Shown here in pieces: positions 35,291 to 45,600 of a DNA stretch of 64,000 bases (position 1 is the first letter of the stretch; each line of letters starts with the position of its first letter). The position numbers and the translations under genes are program-made. Under the pieces are notes generated by a model that worked only from the letters and a program-made list of their open reading frames with translations, did no database searches and was not told where the DNA came from. The DNA is from Cornus controversa (Eukaryota > Streptophyta > Magnoliopsida > Cornales > Cornaceae), in NCBI GenBank assembly GCA_026545225.1, contig CM048850.1, positions 4,464,001-4,528,000 on the forward strand. The letters are read 5' to 3'.

Positions 35291-35760
35291 TGCGTAGTCA
35301 CTTAAAATTCAAACCCACTCACTTCTCCCTCTCATTTTTTCCTTTCTCTCATGGCCAACTATTCTCTCCTTTTCGTCTGAATGCCCCCAAAACTTCTTCC
35401 ATCATCACAATCAACATTCTAATCCTCTTCCTTCATCATTTTTAATTTTTGAAGGGTGATTACAAGCTTGAACACCCACTTTGAGGATCTCATTCAGAAT
35501 CTTGGAGGTAAGGGTTTGAGTTGCACTTGTGATTCCATTTTATTGTGAATTGTGGATGTGTATGGAATAAACTGCGGGTTGTTGCAATTTTTGGGAGTTG
35601 TTAGCTTTTGATTTGAGGATTGGATGTTGGAGACACCATTGTAGGAGGATTTGAGTGAGTTTGAGTTGTGTGGGTGGTTTATGACCCTAAGAAGGGGCTG
35701 CCAAAACTGAGTGCACCCATATTATTTGAGGAAATTTCTGAACCGAATTTTTGACTTGAC
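35291..35760 (+). mobile_element. leader before the env-position ORF of element U
   Basis: Noncoding stretch with pyrimidine-rich segments (35320-35350, 35360-35430), then AGGTAAGGG at about 35506, which resembles a splice donor, and G/T-rich DNA up to the ATG at 35761. Athila env-position ORFs have been proposed to be expressed from spliced RNA; here that is only a possibility. Confidence 0.35.
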
Positions 35761-36890
35761 ATGGCCCACGCATTCGCTCCCATTCGCGATATCCCGTGGG
35801 TCATGTGGGGGAAACAGGATTTCCACCCTGAGCATATTATAGATATTGACGCGTTCATAGAGGATCCGTTTACGTCTTGGTCACTTAAACCATTAGAAGA
35901 GCGCCAATTATTTGGGCTCCTTGAATATGCTTTTGATATTTATTACCCTCGACTTGTTCGTGTGTTTTACATGAACATAACCTACGCAGGTAATGAGTCG
36001 GGTATTTTTTGAACCACTGTTAATGGCACCCATCTTGCCTTCATAATGGAGGATATAGCTTCCCTTATTGGGTGTCCTCATAAGAGACCTAAGGATCTTC
36101 ATGTGGTCGAGGACCATTACTGGTTCCGTGAACTCAATCGAGAACTTACATTTTTTGAAATGATTTAGGACATGTGCAACAACCATTTCTCCAACCCGAA
36201 GAATAATTACATGAGTAAGTCTCTCTACCGCAGATGATTGGGGTTCTTTGACACAATTTTTCAAAAAAATGCCCATCCTCCGGGGCATAGTACAAATTGA
36301 CGAGGAGAGTTCTTGACGGCATTATATGCCCTCAATTTTGGGAGTTGTTCTCCATCCCGACAGTTATATGGGGACATATGTACAAGGTTTGGGAGCAGCT
36401 GGTTGCCAAAAATAACCCGAGAGCTACTACGATGAAGTTGCCATTTCCTTTTCTAGTGACTGCTATGTTGAGGAAAGCGATATTCCATTTTATGACTTCT
36501 GAGATCTCCAGTGGCACTCCTCCTAACTTTAAGTTCTAGAGTTGGAGCAAGATGGTCTCTTACAAGGGCAAATTTCCATGTGTAGCTCCAAAGTGAGAGG
36601 AGCGTGAGAGTGACCATGAGGCACCTAAGGATGATGCCATGGATATAGACGCCCCAGCTGTTGTGATTTTCCATCCGAGGATATTCCAGATGAGGGTGAT
36701 GGGGTGGACCAGGATAGGTCGAGCATGAGCAGAACAAAGTATGAGTATTTGGCCACAGGTTATGAGTGCCTGAGTGCGGATCTTCAATAGCTGCAATTAG
36801 ATTTTGTAGACTACCGTAGAGTGATAGATGACCGGTTGGACACACTCATTTTGCTTCTACGTCTACTGCACCACCGCCGCCACCTTAGCC
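35761..36890 (+). pseudogene. env-position ORF of element U
   Basis: It starts with MAHAFAPIRDIPWVMWGKQDFHPEHI. The stretch RQLFGLLEYAFDIYYPRLVRVFYMNITYAGNESG aligns with YGMFPETRWGI...TIYPSLVKVFYQNLIPKPNE of S, and DIASLIGCPHKRP-like sequence with SIAITMGYPHECP. It belongs to the same broad class of Athila env-position proteins, whose function is unknown. Broken in a few places. Confidence 0.7.
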
Positions 36891-38530
36891 ATAGTCTCAA
36901 TTTTCCTTCTTATATTACTGTTTATTTCCAGTTTATGTTTTTCTTGTATTTTTAGTTTTAGTACTGTTATCATGCCATGTTGGCACTCTTTTGTTGCTCT
37001 TGAAACATTTATTTTGTATTCCATAAATTTCGGTATTTGTATTGACAAACTTTTGAATTAATAGAATATATGCAGTTCTTTTTATCTGTCTATGCATATT
37101 TATTTTCTGTCTTACTTATCTATTCATTTATTGTATTTTCTAGTTCGTGTATATTATGTTGGTATATAGTCGCCCTTGTGCAGGTTTTTATCGCCCCACT
37201 TTTCAGACACGTACCCGTGTACCCACTACCCTGAAGTGATTGATGTTTTGACTTTTTGAAACCCATCAACCCCGCCAATAACATTGTTCTAACTTTTATT
37301 ATTTTCAAACATTGAGGACAATGTTTAATTTAAGTTTGGGGTATAGTACACATGTATACACTTTGGAACACTTGTAAATTTTTAATTGTAACTTTATTTC
37401 ATGTTTGCCATGATGTCTTGCTTATGAGGGTGTGATAACCCAGTTAAATGTCAAAGAAAAATGCATCGTGTAATTAGGAGCTTAGACATCTTAAAATGCT
37501 CGAACTTTTGAAAATTATGTGTTAGGTTAGAACGGTTTACATTTTTGTTCAGTTTTTGAATATGGTACAGTTCTTGCCCTAAATTTGTTCTTAACGGCAC
37601 AAACATGCACACATGTATCTTTTGTGGGGTATACTTCCTACGAAAAGTTTTGAAAATGTCTGATTTCTTTTTGAACAACTTGGAGAACGATTTCCTGTGG
37701 CGTGTTAATAGTAAAAAAAATGAAGAAAATGATGAATCAATGCAGTAAGCCTTCTCACCTATTAAACCGGACCTCTGTGCCTCAGGAAGCATGGAGAGTT
37801 CGCGTCTAAAAGTGTGCAATGTTAAGCAATAAGAAATAAATGACTTGTTTAAGTTCCTAGCCTAGAAAGCTCGGGTTATTAAGTTCGCAGGGGTGTTTCT
37901 TCACCTAATACCCTAAAATCGTTCGGTTTGGGAGTCATTCACCTAAAGCTCATTACATGGGCTTGCTAGAAAGCTTAAGGGACTTAGGCATTGCACGATC
38001 GCCTTTAAATAAACTTTTGCAAAGTTTTTATATTGAAATGGCATGCCTTGGTGATCACTTTCAAAAAGAAGTTCTTTTTAAGATGGATTTTGAATTTGTT
38101 CTCCAACTATGACAATAAGACACACATTAGGATGTATGTTCACTTTTCAAAGAAGATTTTAGGGTTTGCACTTGTATTAGTATCAAACTGACCATTATGT
38201 GGGGACTGTCATCTAATTCTCATTTTTAACAATTTATATTTATTGATGTCCATATAGTTCCATAATACTTGTTGCATTTGTCACATTGAAATTAAATTGG
38301 GTGATTTTCCTTATCTAGATGATGACTGAGCATTTTAATCATTTTTGCATATTTTTGCGAGTTTAACAAGCATGTTAAACCCAATGAGACTTCACCTGTC
38401 CACTAGACGTGTCTAGGAGTTTAAAAGGCTTGTTGCATTTGCTAAATGCAACCGCGTTTTCCACAAAAGTGGAAGTAGTGTAATTGTTTTCAATTTAATC
38501 ATTTTGTATTGATATGGGACTAGCAATATC
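36891..38530 (+). mobile_element. 3' noncoding region of element U
   Basis: AT-rich, with no recognisable gene. It contains GAGGACAATG followed by TTTAAGTTTGGGG at about 37314-37340, and the block 37760-38000 that is also present in Z, T and S. Confidence 0.75.
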
Positions 38531-38544
38531 TAAGTTTGGGGGTG
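38531..38544 (+). other. polypurine tract of element U
   Basis: TAAGTTTGGGGGTG, directly before the LTR start TGATAAAAG. Confidence 0.9.
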
Positions 38545-39907
38545 TGATAAAAGTTGAATGTTATACATTCTCACACCTTTACTTACGTGTTTTAATCCCA
38601 TAGATGCACATATTGTATTGTTTTTATGTGTTTTCATATTTTTGATGATTTTGGGTTCAAAGCCAGAATATGACTTATTATGACTCTATTAGCATTTCAT
38701 AAATGTATTCTAAATCCGAGCATGCTTAATTGGATGTCTACATTGAGGATAATTGAAGTGCGGGTCAATACCGGAGTTGGGAAGCTGAAGGGTTGAAGGA
38801 GTCCAGAGAATGAGACTTTGTTGCATCGAAATGGCCATTTCGATGCATCTCAAATTTTTACTGAAAGATATTTTTCCCACTTGGCCACTTGTCAAGATTT
38901 GTTTTGAAGAAGCCTTGCACGAAATTTCTGTGATATTTTGAGCCTAAAGTCAAATATATATGTAGGAAATATGTAATAAAGAAACAAATCAATTTTCTTC
39001 TAATAGAAAACAAATAGAGAAATTCTAGAGAGAGAATGTGAAGTTCTAGAGAGGAAATGCTTTAAAGAAGGCTTTGTAAGGCCTTGAAGACCATTTTGAG
39101 CATGGATTCGTCTCTGTCTATAGAGTGTATTAGCCCACAATGATCAACTAATCCTTCTCTAGGGTGTAGACAAACCCCAATCTTGTAACTATGTTCTAAT
39201 TGTAGTGAATTGGAATTTTTATGTATTTTTGTGTATATGTACCTTACCTTGAGCCTTATGATTAATATAAGTATAAAAATTCAGTATGTTCATGTGTTGT
39301 GATTTATCTTTCTTATCTTAGAATGTTTAATTTTCTTCACATATTCTTCAAACACTTGTATTATCACAAAAACTACAAGTGATGGCTTGGCACTAGTTTT
39401 CACTTTAACATACATAACTAGATTTGCATAGTCCATGCCTAGAGATGGCAATTTAGCTACACTTAGTTAATTAGGTAACTAGCTAGGCAGGAAAATTGCA
39501 CATATCGAAGATGGACTATAGTTTTTAAGGTGTATATATCTTCTTAACGGTGACATTGTAGGCCACAAGCCAAATGCGCTGTTTAGTATACATTTGCATA
39601 TATTCCCCAATTTATTATAAGTTTTACATGTTATGAAGCTAGTGGTGAAGTCTCAACTCTAGTCCTTTATCTTTTTCTTAAACTTCGTTATTTAATTGTC
39701 AATTATGTTTTTAAAGTAGAGTAAACAAATAACCCAAAAACTTGTTTGTAAGTCAAATGAGAAACAACCTTCAATCTTAGCACATTATTCTAATGTAGTC
39801 TCTATGGGACCGAAACCCTCAACTTATAACCCCATCCTTCAAGGATTCATTCTATTGCGAGTGGTAAAATATTATTTGATTTTTGAAAACCCAAAAGGAC
39901 CACATCA
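38545..39907 (+). repeat. 3' LTR of element U (1363 bp)
   Basis: It starts TGATAAAAGTTGAATG after the polypurine tract and ends GGACCACATCA, so TGAT...ATCA as in Z/T/S. A perfect 26-bp palindrome lies at 38822-38847 (TGCATCGAAATGG joined to its reverse complement). The next bases (from 39908) are the gag of V. Confidence 0.85.
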
Positions 39908-40170
39908 TTAACAATCTCATCCAACCAATTTTTTGCCACCATCGGATCGAACCCTCCTGAATATGATGGTGGACTGTGCTTCTTGACATGTCCTAATGCC
40001 ATTATTATTCGACTAGGAGGATCTGCTCTTGGCAGAGCTTGTATCTCTTGTGTCTCCTCTTGTGTCTCTCTCGCTATCTGCCACATAGTCACAACCATGT
40101 CACGCATAAACTGCTCTCCATTTATGGGAGCTACTGCCGGTGCTCCTCCACGAGCTCTACGTGGTGACAT
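39908..40170 (-). pseudogene. gag: N-terminal gag of Tekay-like element V
   Basis: Minus strand. It starts MSPRRARGGAPAVAPINGEQFMRDMV and includes HVKKHSPPSYSGGFDPMVAKNWLDE, matching A gag (GHIRKHNLPSYTGGSDPMVAENWIDE). It stops where the LTR of U begins. Its downstream half is not adjacent; X gag at 13359-14246 is a plausible continuation on the far side of the nested Athila block. Fossil. Confidence 0.8.
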
Positions 40171-40407
40171 CTTGCTATATAGATAACAAGAAGACATTTA
40201 AATATCCAAGCCCGAATATCATTGTCCAATTCTCTTCCTGAACACTCACAATAAGCTAAGTTACTTTATAAATAGCATGTTATATCAAACAAGTAAGCAT
40301 GTAGGCATTTCCATGTCATATGCACTTAGCATCAAATCTAGGATCATAACCTCAAGTTCATACATGGTTCAACCCCACCCGTCGTCCAAAGGTATTCAAA
40401 CCCGGTA

Positions 40408-40528
40408 GCTATGATACCAAGTTGTTACGTCCCGATTTCTAGCAACCAAAAATGGAGGGTAATTAGGTTATCACAACATCAAATCACATATCTAATCTCA
40501 CTATGATACCATGTTTTGATACCAAATT
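40408..40528 (-). other. doubled LTR-end/primer-site module of element V
   Basis: On the minus strand an LTR end plus primer-like phrase appears twice, about 100 bp apart: ...GCATAACAATTTGGTATCA at about 40517-40535 and ...GACGTAACAACTTGGTATCA at about 40411-40430. The inner one (TGGTATCATAGC, 40408-40419) directly precedes V gag. The arms of the palindrome at 6840-7230 show a comparable doubled arrangement. Confidence 0.65.
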
Positions 40529-42379
40529 GTTATGCTCTGATTTCTGACACCTGGTTAAGAGCGAGAAAAATTGGGGTGAACAATGAAAGTCCTACCTGGT
40601 TCACACTTATAAATCTCTCAATTCTAGAATCTTAGAGTTGCACTTAGTGCATTGGAAATAGGATCCAAAAATACTCAACTTAAAAAAAAACCATGCTCAA
40701 TTCCAATTTAAAACGAAGGAATTATGTCCGATTAAAGTTTAGACCAATTTCAGAGCATACTGTGAATAGTAATTATGATCCATCGCAACTACAAAGGTAA
40801 TTATGTCCATTAAACCCTAATGAATTATCTCAATCACTAATTCAATCCGGAATCGTAATACCTACATACGTTTACCTACGTATAACTTGACCTCAATAAC
40901 CTATTATGGGTCTGTTAAATGACGTCCCTTAATTCTCTAATTCTATTTCAATGTCCCATCCAGCCACACATTATGATGTATCATAATGTTAGTTACGATC
41001 TATCATAATGTACGATGTATCACACAAGTTGCGTAAAATCCTACGAAATCTCCTAGAATCCCACTCAAATCCTGACTTAATTATGATATATTGTGATGTC
41101 CACTTTAATGCATCATAATTTATGATACATCACTGAAGATGTGTAACATCTTGTGAAATTCCCTGGAATCTCACTCAAAACACTTAACTCTTTACGATGC
41201 ATTGCAATGGGATTTACTATGCATCGTCGTATCATGATGCATTGTAATGGAATTTGTGATGCATCGTAATCACTCAAACTGTTGTAAATATAAACCACCA
41301 AGTGATTACAATTAGTCATTCTTATGCCAATTCTTAATTCACAACATACGTATACATATTCTATGAAATTTCTAAACATTCTAAATGATCCACACATCCT
41401 CCATATAATCCAAACAACTACATTAAACTCCAATTGATTATACTCACAAAACATATGCATTGAGATTCAACTATACACCTTACATTGCATTCTTCAAAAG
41501 TTATACATAAGCCAAAAGGGCGATTACATTTGCAATTATAGTATGTCAACATAACTCAACTGTATATACAACTTATTTAAAATAGTTGATATGCCACAAA
41601 CTGGCATGGACGTCTATACACATATGATCCAAAAGTAAGGCAAAAGTCCACTCAAACCCTCTAAGCTAATCAAGTCTAATCCTCCATCGGAGCTTTATCT
41701 GAGAAAGAGTTTGGGGGAAGGGGGTGAGCATACAACTACGCTCAGTAGGACTGATCCATCCAACTCTACCTTAACTCAGGCAGGCATGCATGAATGTATA
41801 TGAAGTCTCTACATTACTATATGACATATATTCATTATTTTCATACTTAAAACATACACTTCTAGAAACCATAAGTGATGCTTCACATTTTAACACATGT
41901 AAAATTTATAAGGGATCATAGCTCTCAAATAAACTCACACCACATATACCCGAAAATCAATTCAACTGAGGACTTCATCTTGTCTCATCCCTAGTAAGGG
42001 TTGTTTTGGGACCACATACTCTGCTTACGCTTTATGAGTTGCAAACCCGACGGAAGCGACATCCACTTCACCAAGTTTTGGGTCTTGCACCCTAGATTTT
42101 GAAGCCTTTATTAATTATCACACATGCCCCAAAAATGCGACTTTCTCACATAAATGCACATTGCCACATAACATATCAAACCTTAAGATTTTCATAATTT
42201 TCACCAAATGCATAACATTTACATGGTCAATGCATTTCAATTCTCAACTAATGTATATTCAATGCATTTCAATCATCTCATGGATATCACAATACTTATG
42301 CATTTTTAAGAAAATCTTCTTTCATGCATTTAACCTACACATGGGGTCAAATCTCACACAACTCTCAAATGAAAAAATC
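40528..42379 (-). repeat. 5' LTR portion of element V
   Basis: Minus-strand Tekay-like LTR sequence collinear with the second half of LTRs A and Y. It has the CTGAGCGTAG...GCTCACCCCC segment at about 41720-41752, the CCAGTTTGTGGCATAT segment at about 41588-41607, the palindrome cluster at 40970-41285, and the AATTGAG/TTGAGTATTTTTGGATCC block at about 40665-40710. Its upstream part is not seen beyond about 42380. Confidence 0.75.
40970..41285. repeat. ACGATGCATCGT-type palindrome cluster in LTR V
   Basis: Decayed copies of TTACGATGCATCGTAA (such as ATTATGATGTATCATAAT and TTTACGATGCATTGCAAT) occur about ten times, in the same LTR position and with the same motif as in W. Confidence 0.8.
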
Positions 42380-42931
42380 TCCAATTCATTGAAGTTAGAA
42401 CATATTTACAAGACTAGGGTTTGTCAAAACCCTAGAGAAGGATTAGTTGATCATGGTGGGCTGGAAGCACTTCATAGACAGAGATGATCCCATGCTCAAA
42501 ATGGTCTTTAAGGCCTTACAAAGCCCTCTTTGAAGCTTTCCCTCTCTAGAACTTTATTTTCTCTCTCTAAAATTATATATATGCTCTTTATTACAAGAAT
42601 TGTGATATATTTCTCTGTTACATATTCTCTAGCTATATAACTGATCTGAGGCTCAAAATATCATAGAAATTTCTTGCAAAACTTTATCCAAGCAAAATTG
42701 TACAACAAGTGGAAAAAATATCTATAAAAAAATATCTTCAGCAGGTTCGGGTGATGCATCGAAGTAGGGACTTCGATGCATCAAAGCTGCAATGCATCCA
42801 AGTAGGCAGTTCGATGCATCAATCTTCCTTCTTCTGCAGATCTTCAACCTAAAAACTATACAATATGTGCAGCTATGGGATCAAAATATATAAGTAAAGG
42901 CGCAAAAATGTATAACATTCAACGCTTATTA
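42380..42931 (-). repeat. fragment of a U-type Athila LTR
   Basis: In the minus direction it starts TAATAAGCGTTGAATG, like the U LTR start, and matches U at 38545-39210 (TGTTATACATT, CATAGCTGCACATATTGTAT, ATGATCAACTAATCC). It carries GATGCATCGAAGT / ACTTCGATGCATC palindromes at about 42753-42782 and 42808-42820. It lies exactly between the oppositely oriented LTRs of V and W. Confidence 0.8.
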
Positions 42932-44007
42932 GTGAGCATTCATGAGATGGACTCAGAGTCATGGAACTCCCTTTTTAGTTATTTTCATTATTTGGCACGT
43001 CCGGAATGTGGACTTAGTGCATATTGACTTATGTATGAAACTTAGACTTGATATGTTGCTTTTATATTTCAAGAATATGTTGAGATTGTGATCTTATGAT
43101 TTGAATGCTCTAACTATATATGATAAGTTTGACAAATCTTGAGGATTATGTAAAATTGATGTTTTCTTGAAATAGGTGTTGACAATGCAAATATTATCAT
43201 TTCTTTGTGTTTCAAGTGTATGAGGTGGAATCTAATTGTGATGAATTATCACTTTGTGGATGTTTGGAATTTGTGGAAATGATAATTATGTTCTATGATT
43301 GTATTTTTAGGATAAGTAGGGGATAATAAAAATGATTATTTTAATTATTTGGTAGATTTGTTATTGTTCCAAGTTGAGTGATTACGATGCATCGTAATTC
43401 CCATTACGATGCATCATGATATGGTGATGCATTGTAAACCTAATAACGATGCAGCATAAAAAGGGTGGAGTGTTCCATATAAAATCCAGTAGGTTTTGCA
43501 GGATGTTACGCATCTTCAGTGATGTATCGTAACCAACATTACGATTCATCGTAATGTGCAGTTGGGTGGATTGAGATCAACTTGGGCATAGATTGGGGGT
43601 AAAATGTGTGGCCACATGTGGGGGCCATGGTGGGTTATTAAAGTTAAGTCATAGTTAGGTAAACGTATGTGGGTGATTATGATTCCACATTAATTCAATG
43701 ATTTAGGTTGTTCATTACAATTTTATAGACAAATTCCCCTTTATCTCTACGAGCAAGTTCCGGAATTGGTCCAACATCAATCGGACATAATTCCTTCATT
43801 TTAAATCAAAATTGAGTGTGGTATTTTTCAAATTGAGTATTTTTTGGATCCTCTTTCCAATGGGCCAAGTATCACTCTGAAATTCCAAACACACAGGGAA
43901 TTGAGTTCTAGAATTGAGCGATTTATAAGTGCAAATCGGGTGGGATTTTCACTATTCACCCCCATTTCTCTCACTCTTAACCGGATGTTGGAAATCGGGG
44001 CATGACA
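42932..44007 (+). repeat. 5' LTR portion of Tekay-like element W
   Basis: Collinear with the last ~1.05 kb of LTR Y (from about 10360), starting near GGACTCAGAGTCATGGAACTC and ending GGGGCATGACA just before the primer site. It has a palindrome cluster at 43378-43560 and the AATTGAGTATTTTTTGGATCC block at about 43837. Confidence 0.85.
43378..43560. repeat. TTACGATGCATCGTAA palindrome cluster in LTR W
   Basis: ATTACGATGCATCGTAAT at about 43381, then CATTACGATGCATCATG, GTGATGCATTGTAA, AACGATGCAGCAT, GTGATGTATCGTAA and ATTACGATTCATCGTAAT: six copies in 180 bp, in the slot filled by other palindromes in LTRs A and Y. Confidence 0.9.
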
Positions 44008-44010
44008 ACT

Positions 44011-44022
44011 TGGTATCAGAGC
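44011..44022 (+). other. primer-binding site of element W
   Basis: TGGTATCAGAGC, exact initiator Met tRNA complement, three bases after the LTR end. Confidence 0.9.
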
Positions 44023-44376
44023 ATAGCTTGTTATAAGAGCTTAATTAGGTCGAATACCTAGGGACAACGGGTAAGGTTTGTATCCTGTGTAGTTTCGAAT
44101 ATATTAAAACATTGAGTTAAGAACCTAAAAAAGCATGTAGACATGACATAGCTGAAATGTGCTTGCATGATAAAATTGTTAAATGCTTATGTTATAACGC
44201 ATGATATCTGTTATATATTATGTGTTGCTATGAGAACATGTTCATGTGATTATATATGTGTTCAAAAGTATGTCTATATGTTATGTACGAAATGATAACA
44301 AGTGGTTATGTGAGCAAAATTGATTAAATTATTATATGCATATGATTAATCTTCTTTGGGAATGTTTGTTAGAACC

Positions 44377-45600
44377 ATGCCACTGAGAAGAGGCCGAGGT
44401 AGGGGTGCAAACCCCATTCCACCACCATTGATAGATGGGGCACAGTTGGTCTGTGAGATGACTGCTGCCATTCAGTTGTTGGCTAAGACATCCAATGAGA
44501 GTCCACAGAATCAAGCACAAGGAGGAGGGGATAGGGCAATGAGAGCTCTAGAAATGTTAAAGAAGATGAACCCTTATATGTTTGATGAGAGAGCGGATCC
44601 TATGGTTGCAAAAGATTGGTTGGAACAGATATCCAAAGCATTTGATGTGCTAAGGATAGTTTAAGATAATTTGAGGATGTCCATGATTCCTATTCAGTTG
44701 ACGAGAGCAGCGGAATTGTGGTGGAAGTCCATGACTCATACTCACAAGGTGAGGGACATGGAGTGAGAAACTTTTCAAGGGTTGTTCCTTGAGAAGTATT
44801 TTCCGGACACGGTGAAGGAAGATCTATGAGATGAGTTCATACTCTTGATTCAGGGGTCAATGAGTGTGATGGACTATGAGAACAAGTTTACTGAATTATC
44901 TCGATTTGCTCCAAAAATGGTAGCAAATGAGCAAGAAAAGGTAAGGAGGTTCGTGAAAGGACTCTGATTTGAGCTAAGGGCCAAGGTCACTATCTTGGAC
45001 TTTTCAAGTTATGCAGAGGTGGTGAGGAGGACATTATTAGCGGAGGTGGATGACAATGACATTCAGAGGATACGGAGTTTGAGGAGTCAGTCACGAGGTG
45101 GGGCTTCTCATTCGGAGGCAAATTTGAAGAAGTATAAGGGAGATAGTTCAATCTTCTGAGGGCCACAACAGCCTCAATCATTCTCTTCAGTACCTATGTT
45201 TATGGGATCTTTTAGGGACAAGGTCAGGTGATTTCACTGTCATCAATTGGGGCATTACAAGTTGGAATGCCCATAGCTACAGCCTACACCAGGGGAGGAT
45301 TCAAAAAAATGTTATAGGTGTGGACAGGCGGGTCATGTGGTGAGGGATTGCCCACAAAACAAAGGTGATGCTTATGGTGCTGCGGGATCACAGCAGCATT
45401 ATACATAGGCTTCTAGGGCATAGACAGGATTTAGAGTTCCTCAACCACCACAGCCAACACAGTTTGTTTAGAGTTCTCACCTAGGGAGGGGAGTTACTTC
45501 AGCTGCCTCTACTCAAAGGTCCGGCCAATAGGGGAGTGGCCAAGCAGGATGGGGTATATAGGGTCGTGCTTATGCTATCACACCAGCTGAGACTTCAGCA
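44377..45600 (+). pseudogene. gag: gag of element W
   Basis: Tekay-like gag starting at MPLRRGRGRGANPIPPP, an ATG about 355 bases after the primer site. It shows MNPYMFDERADPMVAKDWLEQ, AAELWWKSM, FLEKYFPDTVKED, MDYENKFTELSRFAPKMVANEQEK and two zinc knuckles at about 45234-45275 (FHCHQLGHYKLECP) and 45310-45355 (CYRCGQAGHVVRDCP). A glutamine/proline-rich linker leads to the protease. Broken in several places. Confidence 0.85.

Larger units (their letters stand above)
31198..39907 (+). mobile_element. Athila-like element U (a family distinct from Z/T/S)
   Basis: The parts present are protease, RT, RNase H, integrase, a 70-bp hairpin, env-position ORF, 3' noncoding region, polypurine tract and 3' LTR. 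No gag or 5' LTR belongs to it in this window. Its right end lies in the gag of Tekay-like V. Broken in many places. Confidence 0.85.
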
